Shown one piece after another: positions 1 to 8,188 of a stretch of DNA of 45,698 nt (its first letter is position 1; every line of letters begins with the position of its first letter). The stretch is taken from the IMG/VR virus record IMGVR_UViG_3300048672_000711, positions 1-45,698 of that record; one strand, written 5' to 3'. This stretch comes from a virus. The notes under the pieces are model-generated. The model was given only the letters and a program-made list of their open reading frames with translations, was not told the DNA's origin and made no database searches. The translations under genes were made by a program, and so were the position numbers.

Positions 1-26
1 GCAATAACCACTAGTGCATCTGCCAT
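1..26 (-). CDS. Small holin-like membrane protein, N-terminal part (continues at the right end of the window)
   Basis: An ATG at 26-24 follows a strong AAGGAGG site and the stop of the amidase gene. The frame reads MADALVVI and runs off the left edge. Joining this edge to the right edge, where the same 9 bp recur, continues the frame to a stop at 45505-45503. The product is 70 aa if the 9 bp are counted once and 73 aa if both copies are real. The first 35 or so residues are hydrophobic or amphipathic (one probable membrane segment) and the end is NPPPSV. A holin or pinholin role is inferred from the amidase next door and the membrane segment. No family is recognised. Confidence 0.75.
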
Positions 27-27
27 T

Positions 28-459
28 CTACTCCTCCTTGAGTAAATAATCGTTTAACTTTTCTCGAAAACTATTCATCTGAATATTGGGACATGTTTTG
101 TGTGGGTTCATTTCATAGTGCCCTAAAATTGCCCCAACTGGAAGATTATATTTCTTCATTAGACCTTCGAGCAGTAGAAATAGCGTGTCTAATTGTACGG
201 GCGTAAATAACTTCCGTCCAGCCAAGCAGATCCCGATACTGTTTGCGTTGAACCCATAAACATGTGCTCCTACTTCTTCCTCTGGTCTGCCAACCTCTAA
301 AGTTCCGTCCTGCTTAATCACGTAATGATATCCACAGAAAATTCCACTCTTGGACTTAAAGCCCCTCGCCTCATGCCACTCATTTATGTCCTTAAGGCCA
401 ATGGTACTTGGGTCTGGAGAATCTGAACAATGAATGAAGATCTTTTCAATCTCTCTCAT
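28..459 (-). CDS. N-acetylmuramoyl-L-alanine amidase (T7 lysozyme-like, Amidase_2)
   Basis: This 143-aa endolysin is predicted to cut the amide bond between N-acetylmuramic acid and the peptide stem of peptidoglycan at lysis. Family hallmarks are visible: FIHCSD with zinc ligand His10, GYHYVI (His45, Tyr46), the DGT.E.GR strand, GHYE with His114, and KTCPN with Lys121 and Cys123, matching the His-His-Cys zinc site and Lys/Tyr of T7 lysozyme. The length is typical of T7 lysozyme-type enzymes. The start overlaps the upstream membrane-protein stop (ATGA). The loop after the first zinc ligand reads SPDPSTIGLKD and is encoded by a copy of the dispersed heptamer element (391-415). There is no signal peptide, so export should need a holin. 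Confidence 0.93.
   Translation of the reverse strand: MREIEKIFIHCSDSPDPSTIGLKDINEWHEARGFKSKSGIFCGYHYVIKQDGTLEVGRPEEEVGAHVYGFNANSIGICLAGRKLFTPVQLDTLFLLLEGLMKKYNLPVGAILGHYEMNPHKTCPNIQMNSFREKLNDYLLKEE
391..415 (-). repeat. 25-bp heptamer module, copy 1 (amidase)
   Basis: On the coding strand the module begins AGACCCAAGTACCAT and encodes DPSTIGLK. It has heptamer units AAGTACC and ATTGGCC. Confidence 0.8.
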
Positions 460-629
460 TTCTTAAGCTCCATATACATAAAGATAAGACTCACGATTCC
501 ACTTACAATACTACTGGTAGCCACCGCTATCCCAATAACCTGCCACTTGAAGTGAAGAAGAGATTTTACGTCCTTCTTCACCTCTTGGAGTTCATTGTAA
601 ATAAATTCAATGAGTCTTGGTTCTTGCAT
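456..629 (-). CDS. Small XhlA-like membrane protein of the lysis cassette
   Basis: This 57-aa protein has an N-terminal amphipathic segment (IEFIYNELQEVKKDVKSLLH, coiled-coil-like) followed by one membrane segment (about residues 33-53) and a short basic tail, the architecture of haemolysin XhlA-type lysis proteins. The ATG at 629 lies just after the tail-fibre stop (TAAGATG), and the stop overlaps the amidase start. A holin-associated or anchoring role is inferred from architecture and position. The sequence alone does not separate holin from spanin-like roles. Confidence 0.65.
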   Translation of the reverse strand: MQEPRLIEFIYNELQEVKKDVKSLLHFKWQVIGIAVATSSIVSGIVSLIFMYMELKK

Positions 630-630
630 C

Positions 631-1767
631 TTATGGTCCAACTCTTGTTATTGAAAACCAAGAATCATTCTGACCAGAATAAATTGATCCAGCAGCACTA
701 GCATCAAATGTAAAATAAATAATTTCTCCAGCCACTATATATGTAGTTGTGTGCCCAAACACAATATAAGTGTTTGCAGCCACATAAACAGGATTTAGTC
801 TCGCATAAATTGCAGCACCATTGGTTCTAATAAAGAAATTATTAGGTTGTGACGTTGCTCCAGTTAAAAATAGCGCAACATTTATAACATGAGTGCCGCT
901 ATATTTAGCTGTATATGTGTATGTTCCAGTATTGTATTGTCCTAAAACGTCATCAATTTTTAATCCAGCACCGGCACTATCAAATGTTTTTACGGTATCC
1001 GCTGAAGTAATAACCTGTGTATTATTGTTTTTATAATAACAGTTTGATCTAATTCTCCAATCCATTACATGGTAATCAGTACCACCGTCATAAAGAAGTG
1101 TAACAAAATCTCCTGGTGTAGCTAAAACCAATGCATTTGTTCCTGAGCCAGAATTAAACCCAACGATGTTTGGTCCACCAGACCAGCTAAAATTCCAAGG
1201 ACCACCAGAAACTAATTTATATGTAACAAGTTTTCTAGATACTGCACCGCCGATAGTAACTGTTCCAGAAGAAGACAGAAGATAAAGGTCAGAATCATTA
1301 TCATAATCATTAAACGAGGCAGACTTTGAAGTAATTTTAATTGGTTGAAATGTCTTTATATATTTTAGTCCAGTTGCTTGCGCTGTATCGGTAGTAAGCA
1401 AATAATCATTAGCTGCTGGATAAGCTAATCTTTGATTTGCAGTATCAAAAGTAAAAAGATCACCTTTTGTTGTAAGCGGTGTAGCTGTTGGAGTGGCCCA
1501 CTTTACTTTTCCACTGATTGCAGTATCTACAGTTAAAACTTGTCCAGTTGTTCCAATTGGAAGTCTTGTTGGAGCAGTTGCAGATCTAGTTAGAAGATCT
1601 CCCTCAGTGGTTAGCGGGTCGTTTAACACGCCTTGAGTAGCAGCTCCATCGTAAAAACTTAGTTTTTTAGAAGTTGTATCTAACCACAATCTTCCAGTTG
1701 ATAAAGGACTTGCTGCACCAGCAATATTTTCTAGCTGTGCTTTTTCTAGTTGTCCAAACAGTTTCAT
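631..1767 (-). CDS. Tail fibre or receptor-binding protein with C-terminal jelly-roll-like domain
   Basis: The 378-aa product starts MKLFGQLEKAQLENI after AGGAGTTAAAA. The N-terminal half is a Thr/Ala/Gly-rich fibre shaft with repeated TTKGDLFTF / TTEGDLLTR segments, which are common in phage fibres. The last 130 residues or so look like a C1q/TNF-like beta-sandwich: alternating strands, INVALFL, and the closing DSWFSITRVGP. It lies at the end of the fibre block and just before the lysis genes. Receptor binding by the C-terminal domain is inferred. The host receptor cannot be read from the sequence. Confidence 0.75.
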   Translation of the reverse strand: MKLFGQLEKAQLENIAGAASPLSTGRLWLDTTSKKLSFYDGAATQGVLNDPLTTEGDLLTRSATAPTRLPIGTTGQVLTVDTAISGKVKWATPTATPLTTKGDLFTFDTANQRLAYPAANDYLLTTDTAQATGLKYIKTFQPIKITSKSASFNDYDNDSDLYLLSSSGTVTIGGAVSRKLVTYKLVSGGPWNFSWSGGPNIVGFNSGSGTNALVLATPGDFVTLLYDGGTDYHVMDWRIRSNCYYKNNNTQVITSADTVKTFDSAGAGLKIDDVLGQYNTGTYTYTAKYSGTHVINVALFLTGATSQPNNFFIRTNGAAIYARLNPVYVAANTYIVFGHTTTYIVAGEIIYFTFDASAAGSIYSGQNDSWFSITRVGP

Positions 1768-1776
1768 TTTTAACTC

Positions 1777-3888
1777 CTATTCGATCCCAAGCAAGGTAAA
1801 GGTTCCTGTATAAGATTCATTCAAAGTGATTCTAACATTTGATGCTGAAGTTACTTCAACGTCAAGATAAGCAATCTTGTTGGTAGCATCGTCTCTGACT
1901 TGCCAGATAGCGTTTCTTGCATCAGAAATTTTAGCTGAAACGTCTGTGTCTACAAATGTTACTGCAACAAAAGCAACCGTGGACTTCCAAACAGACTTGG
2001 TAACTTCCTTAAGTTCTGTTCCAATATCTACTAATGCTTTGTTCGTCGTGGAGTTCCACAAGATCCTACCAACATTATTAGCGTTAAAACTCTGACCAGC
2101 CGAGTTCTGTAGTCTGAGTCCATAGTGAATACCTTTCGAGTAAATATCTTTCAAATAGAAAGAACTACTTCCAAGATCAATTCCCTGCCATCCACCAGAA
2201 TAAGAAGCGTCTGTACCAGGACGAAGAGTATCTTTAAAGATAATCGTTCCCTTAGTAGCATGAGCTGTACTCTCAAGAGAAAGAGTCTCACTAGCACCAG
2301 TCCCACCAATTAATGCTTGTCCTAATGCCCTGCCAGCAAGAAGCATATATTGGGCGTGGTCATCTGCGCTTAATCCACTAATGTTTCCATGAGTAATTTC
2401 AGAATTTGGAATAGAGGCTTCCCACGTAGAAGATACGCTATTCCAAAATAGCGTCATCCCATTAGCCATTCCAGGACCATCACCCACGTTTATATTGCGC
2501 AAGCTCTGAAGTGTTGCTTGAGAGATTGAAGTCGTACCATCTGAGATACTTCCATCAATGAATAGATCGTTAAATCTTTTCGCAATTGTGCCAAGATCCA
2601 AGGTTCCATCTGCTGCTGGTTGAAAAGTATTACTTGTTTCAAAAATTCCAGCAGAAGTAATTGTAATATTACCTGAAGTAGAACTTAGTACGTTTCCATC
2701 AAGTCTAAGATTATCAATATTTAATTGGCCCGTTATTCCAACTGTACCAGTAACAGTCTGACCTAGAGTCTGTAGTGGACTTTGAAGATCAATAATCCCA
2801 GTACCGTTTGCTGAAATAATTAAAGTACCATTCAAATTTAGAGCCGCTGGTACTTGGATCGTGTTTCCGTTGATTTCAATATTATCAACTGTAAGTTTTG
2901 TTACAGTTGTATCTCCAGCACCTAATGTTCCAGTTGTAGAAAGATTTTCATTTCCAAAGCTAATATCTCCAGACTCATCTGTGATACTACCAGGAGCTAA
3001 GAGTAAAGCATTTCCAGCAAGTGGACCAACTTCAACGCGAGTTACAAAATAGCCAATATCTCCCGTTATTGTTCCCGTAGTGGAAAGATTTTCGTTATCA
3101 AAACTGATTGCACCGCTAACATCTGTTATGCTCCCAGCAGCAAGAACAAGAGCAGTAGAAACTGTAATAGTCCCAGAAGCAAAAGTACCTGTAGTTGAGA
3201 GATTTTCGTTCCCAAAGGAAATACTCCCTGTTGAATCCGTTATGCTTCCAGTAGCAAGTAAAAGAGTAGAAATCGTTGCATCTGTTCCAAGTTTCAAACT
3301 TCTAAATTGGAGTGCGCCCGTACCAAGATCAATCAAGTTATCAGTGGTTGGTCTGAAGTGATTTACTGTTTGAACATATCCGGTATCGTCAAAACTGTTA
3401 GCGTTGAGAGTTAAGTTGGTATTGGTTAGCGTTCCACCAAATATCTGCTGTCCAGCGAGTACGCCGACAAGCGGTACGCCTAAGGCATCGTGGTCGTCGA
3501 AACCATACTTATGGACATACATATACTGAGTACGATTTACCGTCTCAGCAAGTATGCCCTCAAGGGACCAATCAACGTCATAACGCTTGATCCATTGACT
3601 CACACCGTCTAATACTGTGTAAACATAACCAGCCGATTTTCCATCTCCGTCATCAGTAACAAAGTAATAGTCATTGTTTGTTGCTACTAATGGAAGATCT
3701 GCTGGAGTAGCAACTGTAGCTTTATAATTTGGATAAAGAACTGCCATGATGTAGTCAAGTGAATCTGATACTGAAGAAAATCCTGCTGGTAATCGAGGGT
3801 TGGAGTAAAAAAACTCTGATAGATCATGCCTGTATGGATGTTGGTGCTGGGAAAATACTGCCCAGCGAGATTTTTCATAAACGCTCAT
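1777..3888 (-). CDS. Long tail fibre protein with tandem GSITD..G.ISF.NENLSTTGT repeats
   Basis: This 703-aa protein is the largest fibre gene. Residues 1-170 form a conserved-looking head with Tyr/His-rich motifs, likely for attachment to the tail. Three near-identical shaft repeats follow at about residues 212-235, 251-273 and 299-321 (GSITD..G.ISF.NENLSTTGT). Several DLG...F..LY-type modules recur later (near residues 187, 430 and 575), as in beta-helical or intramolecular-chaperone-less fibres. The start overlaps the upstream stop (ATGA), with a GAGGACG ribosome-binding site. The assignment rests on repeat architecture and position between neck and lysis genes. Confidence 0.78.
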   Translation of the reverse strand: MSVYEKSRWAVFSQHQHPYRHDLSEFFYSNPRLPAGFSSVSDSLDYIMAVLYPNYKATVATPADLPLVATNNDYYFVTDDGDGKSAGYVYTVLDGVSQWIKRYDVDWSLEGILAETVNRTQYMYVHKYGFDDHDALGVPLVGVLAGQQIFGGTLTNTNLTLNANSFDDTGYVQTVNHFRPTTDNLIDLGTGALQFRSLKLGTDATISTLLLATGSITDSTGSISFGNENLSTTGTFASGTITVSTALVLAAGSITDVSGAISFDNENLSTTGTITGDIGYFVTRVEVGPLAGNALLLAPGSITDESGDISFGNENLSTTGTLGAGDTTVTKLTVDNIEINGNTIQVPAALNLNGTLIISANGTGIIDLQSPLQTLGQTVTGTVGITGQLNIDNLRLDGNVLSSTSGNITITSAGIFETSNTFQPAADGTLDLGTIAKRFNDLFIDGSISDGTTSISQATLQSLRNINVGDGPGMANGMTLFWNSVSSTWEASIPNSEITHGNISGLSADDHAQYMLLAGRALGQALIGGTGASETLSLESTAHATKGTIIFKDTLRPGTDASYSGGWQGIDLGSSSFYLKDIYSKGIHYGLRLQNSAGQSFNANNVGRILWNSTTNKALVDIGTELKEVTKSVWKSTVAFVAVTFVDTDVSAKISDARNAIWQVRDDATNKIAYLDVEVTSASNVRITLNESYTGTFTLLGIE

Positions 3889-4136
3889 GGAAGCACGTCC
3901 TCAGTTATATCCCAGGCCGACTGCCAAATATCTACATATTCAACAGAAGCATCTACCCTAGAAGAAGCAGCAACATATGTGTATTTTGTTACTTGGCACA
4001 TATCTCCGTCTTTGGCATGTTTTGGAGCAACAACAAAATATTGAAGTCTATTGGACAAATCATAGAAGGATTTTGTCTTAATCGCGTTTGTCTGTGCGCC
4101 CTGAATATGATAGGAAGCTGCGTTTTCAAGAACCAT
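3885..4136 (-). CDS. Conserved small virion-region protein, function unknown
   Basis: This 83-aa soluble protein (MVLENAASYHIQGAQTNAI...) resembles a small family often seen near phage tail genes, with LSNRLQYFVVA and an acidic end (DIWQSAWDITEDVLP). No catalytic motif is visible. It overlaps the start of the long fibre gene by four bases, so it is coupled to fibre translation. A short gap (4137-4182) precedes it on the minus strand. Confidence 0.7.
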   Translation of the reverse strand: MVLENAASYHIQGAQTNAIKTKSFYDLSNRLQYFVVAPKHAKDGDMCQVTKYTYVAASSRVDASVEYVDIWQSAWDITEDVLP

Positions 4137-4182
4137 ATTTACCGCCCTTATAAGTGTATCAAATCACCTTAAAAATCCCAGT

Positions 4183-4386
4183 CTAGCTCTTTTTCATCTG
4201 CCAGAATAAATGTCCCATCAGAAAGCCCATAGCAAAGGAACTGACTGGGTATTCCTTGGCTCTGGTCCAGATTGTGTAGGAAATGCTGGCCTCTAGTCCA
4301 CTAGTGGTTAAAACCCAAACGTCATACCCACCAAGCAGAACTACTGCCCCACCAATTACCAGCATCGTTAGTTTTTTATAGTCCAT
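4183..4386 (-). CDS. Small membrane protein with two hydrophobic segments, holin-like
   Basis: This 67-aa protein starts at the ATG at 4386 that overlaps the upstream stop (TGATG). One hydrophobic segment spans about residues 6-27 (LTMLVIGGAVVLLGGYDVWVL) and a second lies near the C-terminus (SSFAMGFLMGHLFW). The DVWVLTTSGLEASISYTIW core with a closing GFLMGHLFW resembles a common phage membrane protein family. It could be a holin, but it is about 3.5 kb upstream of the amidase, which leaves this open. Confidence 0.68.
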   Translation of the reverse strand: MDYKKLTMLVIGGAVVLLGGYDVWVLTTSGLEASISYTIWTRAKEYPVSSFAMGFLMGHLFWQMKKS

Positions 4387-4856
4387 CACGTCCTCGGTAT
4401 CTGTAAATAATCTTGAATTTTATGTTTGAATTTATCTAGTTTTGCCTGTGTGATTAAAGTTCCATCAGGAGTAATTGCCGCAATTTCATCAAGAGCAACA
4501 TATAGTGAGCCAGTTAGAATTGCCGCCTGAACACCTGATAATGTCTGCATAACAGATTTCACCTGATCAACAGTCAATCCCGCAAGAACATTGGATGCAC
4601 CATACTCTGCCATGATTTTGCGTCCGAATTGCATAGCGTTGATTATCTTCTCAGCGACATAGACAGTCATATCAACTGGATTGTGGGCATAGACATAAGC
4701 ATCCATTTTGGTTTTATCTATATCTGAAAGCATTGAAGATGTTTCAATCTTAACAGCGGTTCCTTCAGTAGAAATCCCGATCACCGGCAATGCTTGGTCT
4801 ATTAACTCACCCTGCAATTTCGATGGTTCAACTGTTTTTATATATTCGTAAATCAT
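4386..4856 (-). CDS. Conserved hypothetical virion-region protein
   Basis: This 156-aa protein (MIYEYIKTVEPSKLQGELIDQ...) has a short beta-rich N-terminus and a largely helical remainder. It is linked to its neighbours by TAATG upstream and TGATG downstream overlaps. The pattern (TGSLYVALDEI..., then a Lys-rich C-terminal helix) recalls small proteins encoded beside fibre genes, but I do not recognise a family or active site. Confidence 0.7.
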   Translation of the reverse strand: MIYEYIKTVEPSKLQGELIDQALPVIGISTEGTAVKIETSSMLSDIDKTKMDAYVYAHNPVDMTVYVAEKIINAMQFGRKIMAEYGASNVLAGLTVDQVKSVMQTLSGVQAAILTGSLYVALDEIAAITPDGTLITQAKLDKFKHKIQDYLQIPRT

Positions 4857-5872
4857 TAGCTCACCCGATATATTTCAATATGCGTGTTAGAAATGCCAGC
4901 GGTTGCTCCACTAGACGAATGATATTGCACTTCAAATGTTTTTCCTGCTCCGGTTAAAGCAATAGTGTCAAAATATGAAGTTGGGAACCTATTTGATGTA
5001 TTTGTTGTCTCAATAATGTATTCAGCCACAGTTGTATTGTCAGTCGTGTTTTGCAATCTAACAGACACCTGATTTCCACTTGATACATCAACCTTTGCTG
5101 TAAACGCAATCCTAAATGTTCCTGTTGTTGTGGTTGTAAATGCGGCACTTAACTTTGTCTGATATGAACTAGATGTTGTGGTTGATCTAGCTTCAGAACT
5201 ATAAAAAGTGTACTCGTCTCCAAACACCATCAAATTTAATTGGCCTTGAATTTTTCCAATTGCTACTAGAATAGAATCAGTGGCCACCACAGCCGTTGCT
5301 GTTGCAACACTAAGACCAGTAAGAACGGTGGCCCTAACGGTTGTCGCAAAATCCGAAATTGCTGAAGCAACAATCGCAATTGCCGTTGATGCCGCCGCAG
5401 TCAATCTTCCTTGAGCATCAACTGTAAATGTAGCAACACTTGATGCGGACCCATATGATGCCGGGGTAACTGCTGTATTTGCTAACGTCAAAGTTCTTGT
5501 CGCAGTTAAATCTCCACCACCACTAAGGCCAGTACCAGGAGAAATAGAGACTGCTGAGTGGTCGATATGTTTGTTAGCTACATAATTTGTCAAAGCATTA
5601 TGGTCGATGTTTGCTTCGTTCAGAGTAAATACCAAAGTATTTGCCGGATCATTATATGTAACCGTTAGACGATTATTGGCTGAACTAATAAAAGCACCAA
5701 CAATATCTTGTACTTCTTCTGGAGTTACACCAGTGGAAAGAATATATGTCGTTTGGGTATCATCTTTATATTTAAGTGAATTTCCATCTAAAAATAACCA
5801 AGCCTCTCCAGAAAGAACTGTTTCCGGTGGAGAAGTTCTAGTCTTTAGAATTATTGTTCGATTTATACTCAT
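4856..5872 (-). CDS. Tail fibre protein with common phage fibre shaft motif
   Basis: The 338-aa product contains the widespread fibre signatures SPGTGLSGGGDLTATRTL (about residues 112-129) and SYGSASSVATFTVDAQGRLT (about 138-157). It has an EEVQDIVGAFI segment near residue 55 and a C-terminal beta-sandwich-like domain rich in Thr/Ser. The gene overlaps the upstream stop by ATGA. It is the second of three fibre-like genes in the block, which suggests a branched or multi-component fibre. Confidence 0.78.
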   Translation of the reverse strand: MSINRTIILKTRTSPPETVLSGEAWLFLDGNSLKYKDDTQTTYILSTGVTPEEVQDIVGAFISSANNRLTVTYNDPANTLVFTLNEANIDHNALTNYVANKHIDHSAVSISPGTGLSGGGDLTATRTLTLANTAVTPASYGSASSVATFTVDAQGRLTAAASTAIAIVASAISDFATTVRATVLTGLSVATATAVVATDSILVAIGKIQGQLNLMVFGDEYTFYSSEARSTTTSSSYQTKLSAAFTTTTTGTFRIAFTAKVDVSSGNQVSVRLQNTTDNTTVAEYIIETTNTSNRFPTSYFDTIALTGAGKTFEVQYHSSSGATAGISNTHIEIYRVS

Positions 5873-6216
5873 ACCATCACCAATGCTCCATCAATTGTTA
5901 ATTGACCCTCAATTTCCAAACCATAACAAAGCATATGACGATTTGTTTTTATTCTACAAGCAGTATCAATTGGAATAAAATGAGTTGAGTGCCTAAGACT
6001 TGAAAACGAAGTCTGTTCTTGTTGGTAGTCATCCCTAAAAGATGCTTCCCCATTCGTATCAGTATCAATCAATCTCGTATCAGTATTATCTAAAGCTAAA
6101 CCCTTAGCAGCTAAATAATCCTGAGCTGGATTCGTCTCAACAGGAAAAGGATCTGTTTGAGTTCCACCCAGCGCAGGACTTTCTATCTTTAAGGGTTTAA
6201 CCTTATCGACAGCCAT
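5869..6216 (-). CDS. Conserved hypothetical protein between decoration and fibre genes
   Basis: This 115-aa protein starts MAVDKVKPLKIESPALGGTQ. The Pro-rich start with PFPVETNPAQDYL and the HSTHFIPIDTACRIKTN core look like a structural connector, but no family is certain. It is coupled to the upstream gene by TAATG and to the downstream fibre gene by ATGA. A tail or fibre-attachment role is inferred from position only. Confidence 0.68.
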   Translation of the reverse strand: MAVDKVKPLKIESPALGGTQTDPFPVETNPAQDYLAAKGLALDNTDTRLIDTDTNGEASFRDDYQQEQTSFSSLRHSTHFIPIDTACRIKTNRHMLCYGLEIEGQLTIDGALVMV

Positions 6217-7043
6217 TACGCTCTACGACCTAACTGCAAGATTTGAATGTCTAGAGCAGTTGTGCTTTTGGCATAACCAACTTGAACAATTGTGTTCCCC
6301 GTTCCAGTTGGAATCGTAGAAGTAATTGCTCCAGCAGTCGAAGTATCAAGATAATATCTGGACGCTGCTGTAAGGCCCGTGAATCCCGTTAGAACACCTT
6401 GAGACTTAATGTTAACAGGATTTGTTGCTACTGCACCAGCAGAAGCAAATCCAATGCAATATGCTTTAGATGTTGCATCCCCAAGAGCTTTAGAAACACT
6501 GTCTGCTGCTGAGATATAAACTGCATCTCTAGCGGCAAGTGTTACTGCTGCTGTATAACTATTGATAATATTTTCAGCACTTACAGCAGTTCCAATATCA
6601 TCCCAAACTGTACCATTCCAGGCATAGATTGTTTTATTGGTAGAATCCCAGACAATAAATCCCTCTCCAGAAGCAGTTGGTGTTGCCGTTGGTGCGCCCG
6701 CCAATTGGGGAAGTCTAAACGCATCTACTTCTCCAGCAACGTCAGTAATTGTTGGAAACAAAACATCCCCAGCAGTTGTCATTACGTTACTGCGCTCTTT
6801 CGCCATCAAATCATCAATAATTAGGTTTCCAGCAGTAGCGTTAATGTAGCCAGTAGAAGGAGCATTGAAAAGTAAATTCTTCGTATCTGACAGATCTTGG
6901 TTATTCAGATCAAGTCCCGTACCGCTCAAAACAGGCCCACCACCTTGAACCGTAAACGAGTTCAAAGTAATATCATCTGACGTGGAGTTAAACTCCAGAG
7001 GTACTCCGTCAGACGCAATCTTCAGCAATTTCACCTGTGCCAT
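6216..7043 (-). CDS. Fibre or decoration protein with the C-terminal domain shared with the 7388-8134 gene
   Basis: The 275-aa beta-rich protein begins MAQVKLLKIASDGVPLEF after AAGGAGGG. Around residues 125-150 it has a WDSTNKTIYAWNGTVWDDI module, typical of fibre collars. The last 80 residues or so (GVLTGFTGLTAASRYYLDTS...IVQVGYAKS) align by eye with the end of the 248-aa protein encoded just upstream in the operon, so the two share a domain. Head decoration or a fibre adaptor are both possible. Confidence 0.7.
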   Translation of the reverse strand: MAQVKLLKIASDGVPLEFNSTSDDITLNSFTVQGGGPVLSGTGLDLNNQDLSDTKNLLFNAPSTGYINATAGNLIIDDLMAKERSNVMTTAGDVLFPTITDVAGEVDAFRLPQLAGAPTATPTASGEGFIVWDSTNKTIYAWNGTVWDDIGTAVSAENIINSYTAAVTLAARDAVYISAADSVSKALGDATSKAYCIGFASAGAVATNPVNIKSQGVLTGFTGLTAASRYYLDTSTAGAITSTIPTGTGNTIVQVGYAKSTTALDIQILQLGRRA

Positions 7044-7388
7044 TTATCCCTCCTTGGGTAAATCGTGTTTAGGTAAGTCTTTTATTTCATAGGTAAAGTC
7101 ATCAATGACTTTTTCGTTCAATGATACATTATACTTCTCTTCGAGTGTCTTTTTGTAACGATTATATTCTTCAATGGATTCTTTGGACTTTTGTTTTGCT
7201 AGTTCTAGTCCAGTTTTTGCGTATAGTTGGAATCTGAGCGACTCCATCTCAGCATTTTTACCAAGTAGTTTATGTGCCATCTCACATTCTCTTTGCTTGC
7301 TTTGGGCTAGTTCCATTTCTGTGATCGTGGTGCGCCATTCCCAATAATGCTCTGGGGAAAGTTTTTTTATCTCTTTTTCCTTAGCCAT
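7044..7388 (-). CDS. Coiled-coil hypothetical protein
   Basis: This 114-aa, highly charged and almost fully helical protein (MAKEKEIKKLSPEHYWEWR...) has Lys/Glu-rich heptad-like stretches at about residues 20-85. It is coupled to the upstream gene through a TAATG overlap. No enzymatic motif is visible. It may be a virion assembly factor or a small structural protein. Function is not assigned. Confidence 0.7.
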   Translation of the reverse strand: MAKEKEIKKLSPEHYWEWRTTITEMELAQSKQRECEMAHKLLGKNAEMESLRFQLYAKTGLELAKQKSKESIEEYNRYKKTLEEKYNVSLNEKVIDDFTYEIKDLPKHDLPKEG

Positions 7389-8134
7389 TACGATCTCCTC
7401 ATCGGTTGCATCATCTGCAAAAAGAACTCATTTGCCCTAGTAGCAAATCCTATCTGTTGAACCATTCCTGTCAAGGGAACGGTATGAGTTGGCACACCAG
7501 AAGTTGATATAAACAGAGGAGAGCCAGCAGTAAACCCAGAAAATCCAGTCACTAGACCAATGAAAAGAACATCCGCCCGAATAGTCGTAGGTTTGTAGTA
7601 GCAAATTCCAAAAATACCATTGGGTATAGTTGCAGCAGTATTATCGCTGATTTTTTCTACGAAATCTGTACCCGTAACCCGCACCAAATCACCTACTGCT
7701 GTGCCAGTAGTAGTATCAAATGTTTCTATGAGTCTGGGTACTGATGTAGCTGTTGGTGGTGGAAGAGTTGCTGGAATAAGAGGTGGTACAAGAGGATATT
7801 GCTCTTTAAGAGTCTTTCCTTGCTTTGTAAGTTTTCCAGCAAGAAATCTAAGTCTAGTTGGACCAGAGGTAGTTACAAAAATAGAAGTACGAGTAAAGTT
7901 TTGATACTCAAAGTAGTAGTTAAAATCTCCCTCTACGTTTAGAAGAATAATATCTACTGGAATAAATTTTAGACCATGCTTTATTTCATAGGAAGTTGAT
8001 ACTAGTGGAATATCAATATCAAAAAATTCAAACTTCCCATCAAATAAAACCTGACTATTTAGGAACTTGGTAAGCCTAAAGAAATTTTCTCTGATATTTA
8101 TATCAGTTATGTCCTTTAGGATCAAATCAAGCAA
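7388..8134 (-). CDS. Virion protein downstream of the coat gene, TTG start
   Basis: The 248-aa protein has the only acceptable start at a TTG (8134-8132), set 6 nt after an AAGGAG site. The N-terminal half (to about residue 110) is a compact beta-rich domain. A Pro-rich linker (VPPLIPATLPPPTATSVP) leads to a C-terminal domain ending TGMVQQIGFATRANEFFLQ, shared with the 6216-7043 product. A capsid decoration or neck-fibre role is inferred from its place right after the coat gene. Confidence 0.7.
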   Translation of the reverse strand: MLDLILKDITDINIRENFFRLTKFLNSQVLFDGKFEFFDIDIPLVSTSYEIKHGLKFIPVDIILLNVEGDFNYYFEYQNFTRTSIFVTTSGPTRLRFLAGKLTKQGKTLKEQYPLVPPLIPATLPPPTATSVPRLIETFDTTTGTAVGDLVRVTGTDFVEKISDNTAATIPNGIFGICYYKPTTIRADVLFIGLVTGFSGFTAGSPLFISTSGVPTHTVPLTGMVQQIGFATRANEFFLQMMQPMRRS

Positions 8135-8159
8135 GACAGTCTCCTTGGAAGTAGAAGAA

Positions 8160-8176
8160 GGGGACCGAAGTCCCCC
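8160..8176 (-). terminator. GC-rich UUCG hairpin after the coat gene
   Basis: On the minus strand GGGGAC and GTCCCC pair around a TTCG tetraloop (an exceptionally stable loop), followed by TTCTTCT. It lies between the coat stop and the AAGGAG site of the next gene. It may act as a partial terminator or an mRNA-stabilising element that raises coat expression relative to downstream genes. Confidence 0.7.
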
Positions 8177-8188
8177 TCAAGAAAAACA

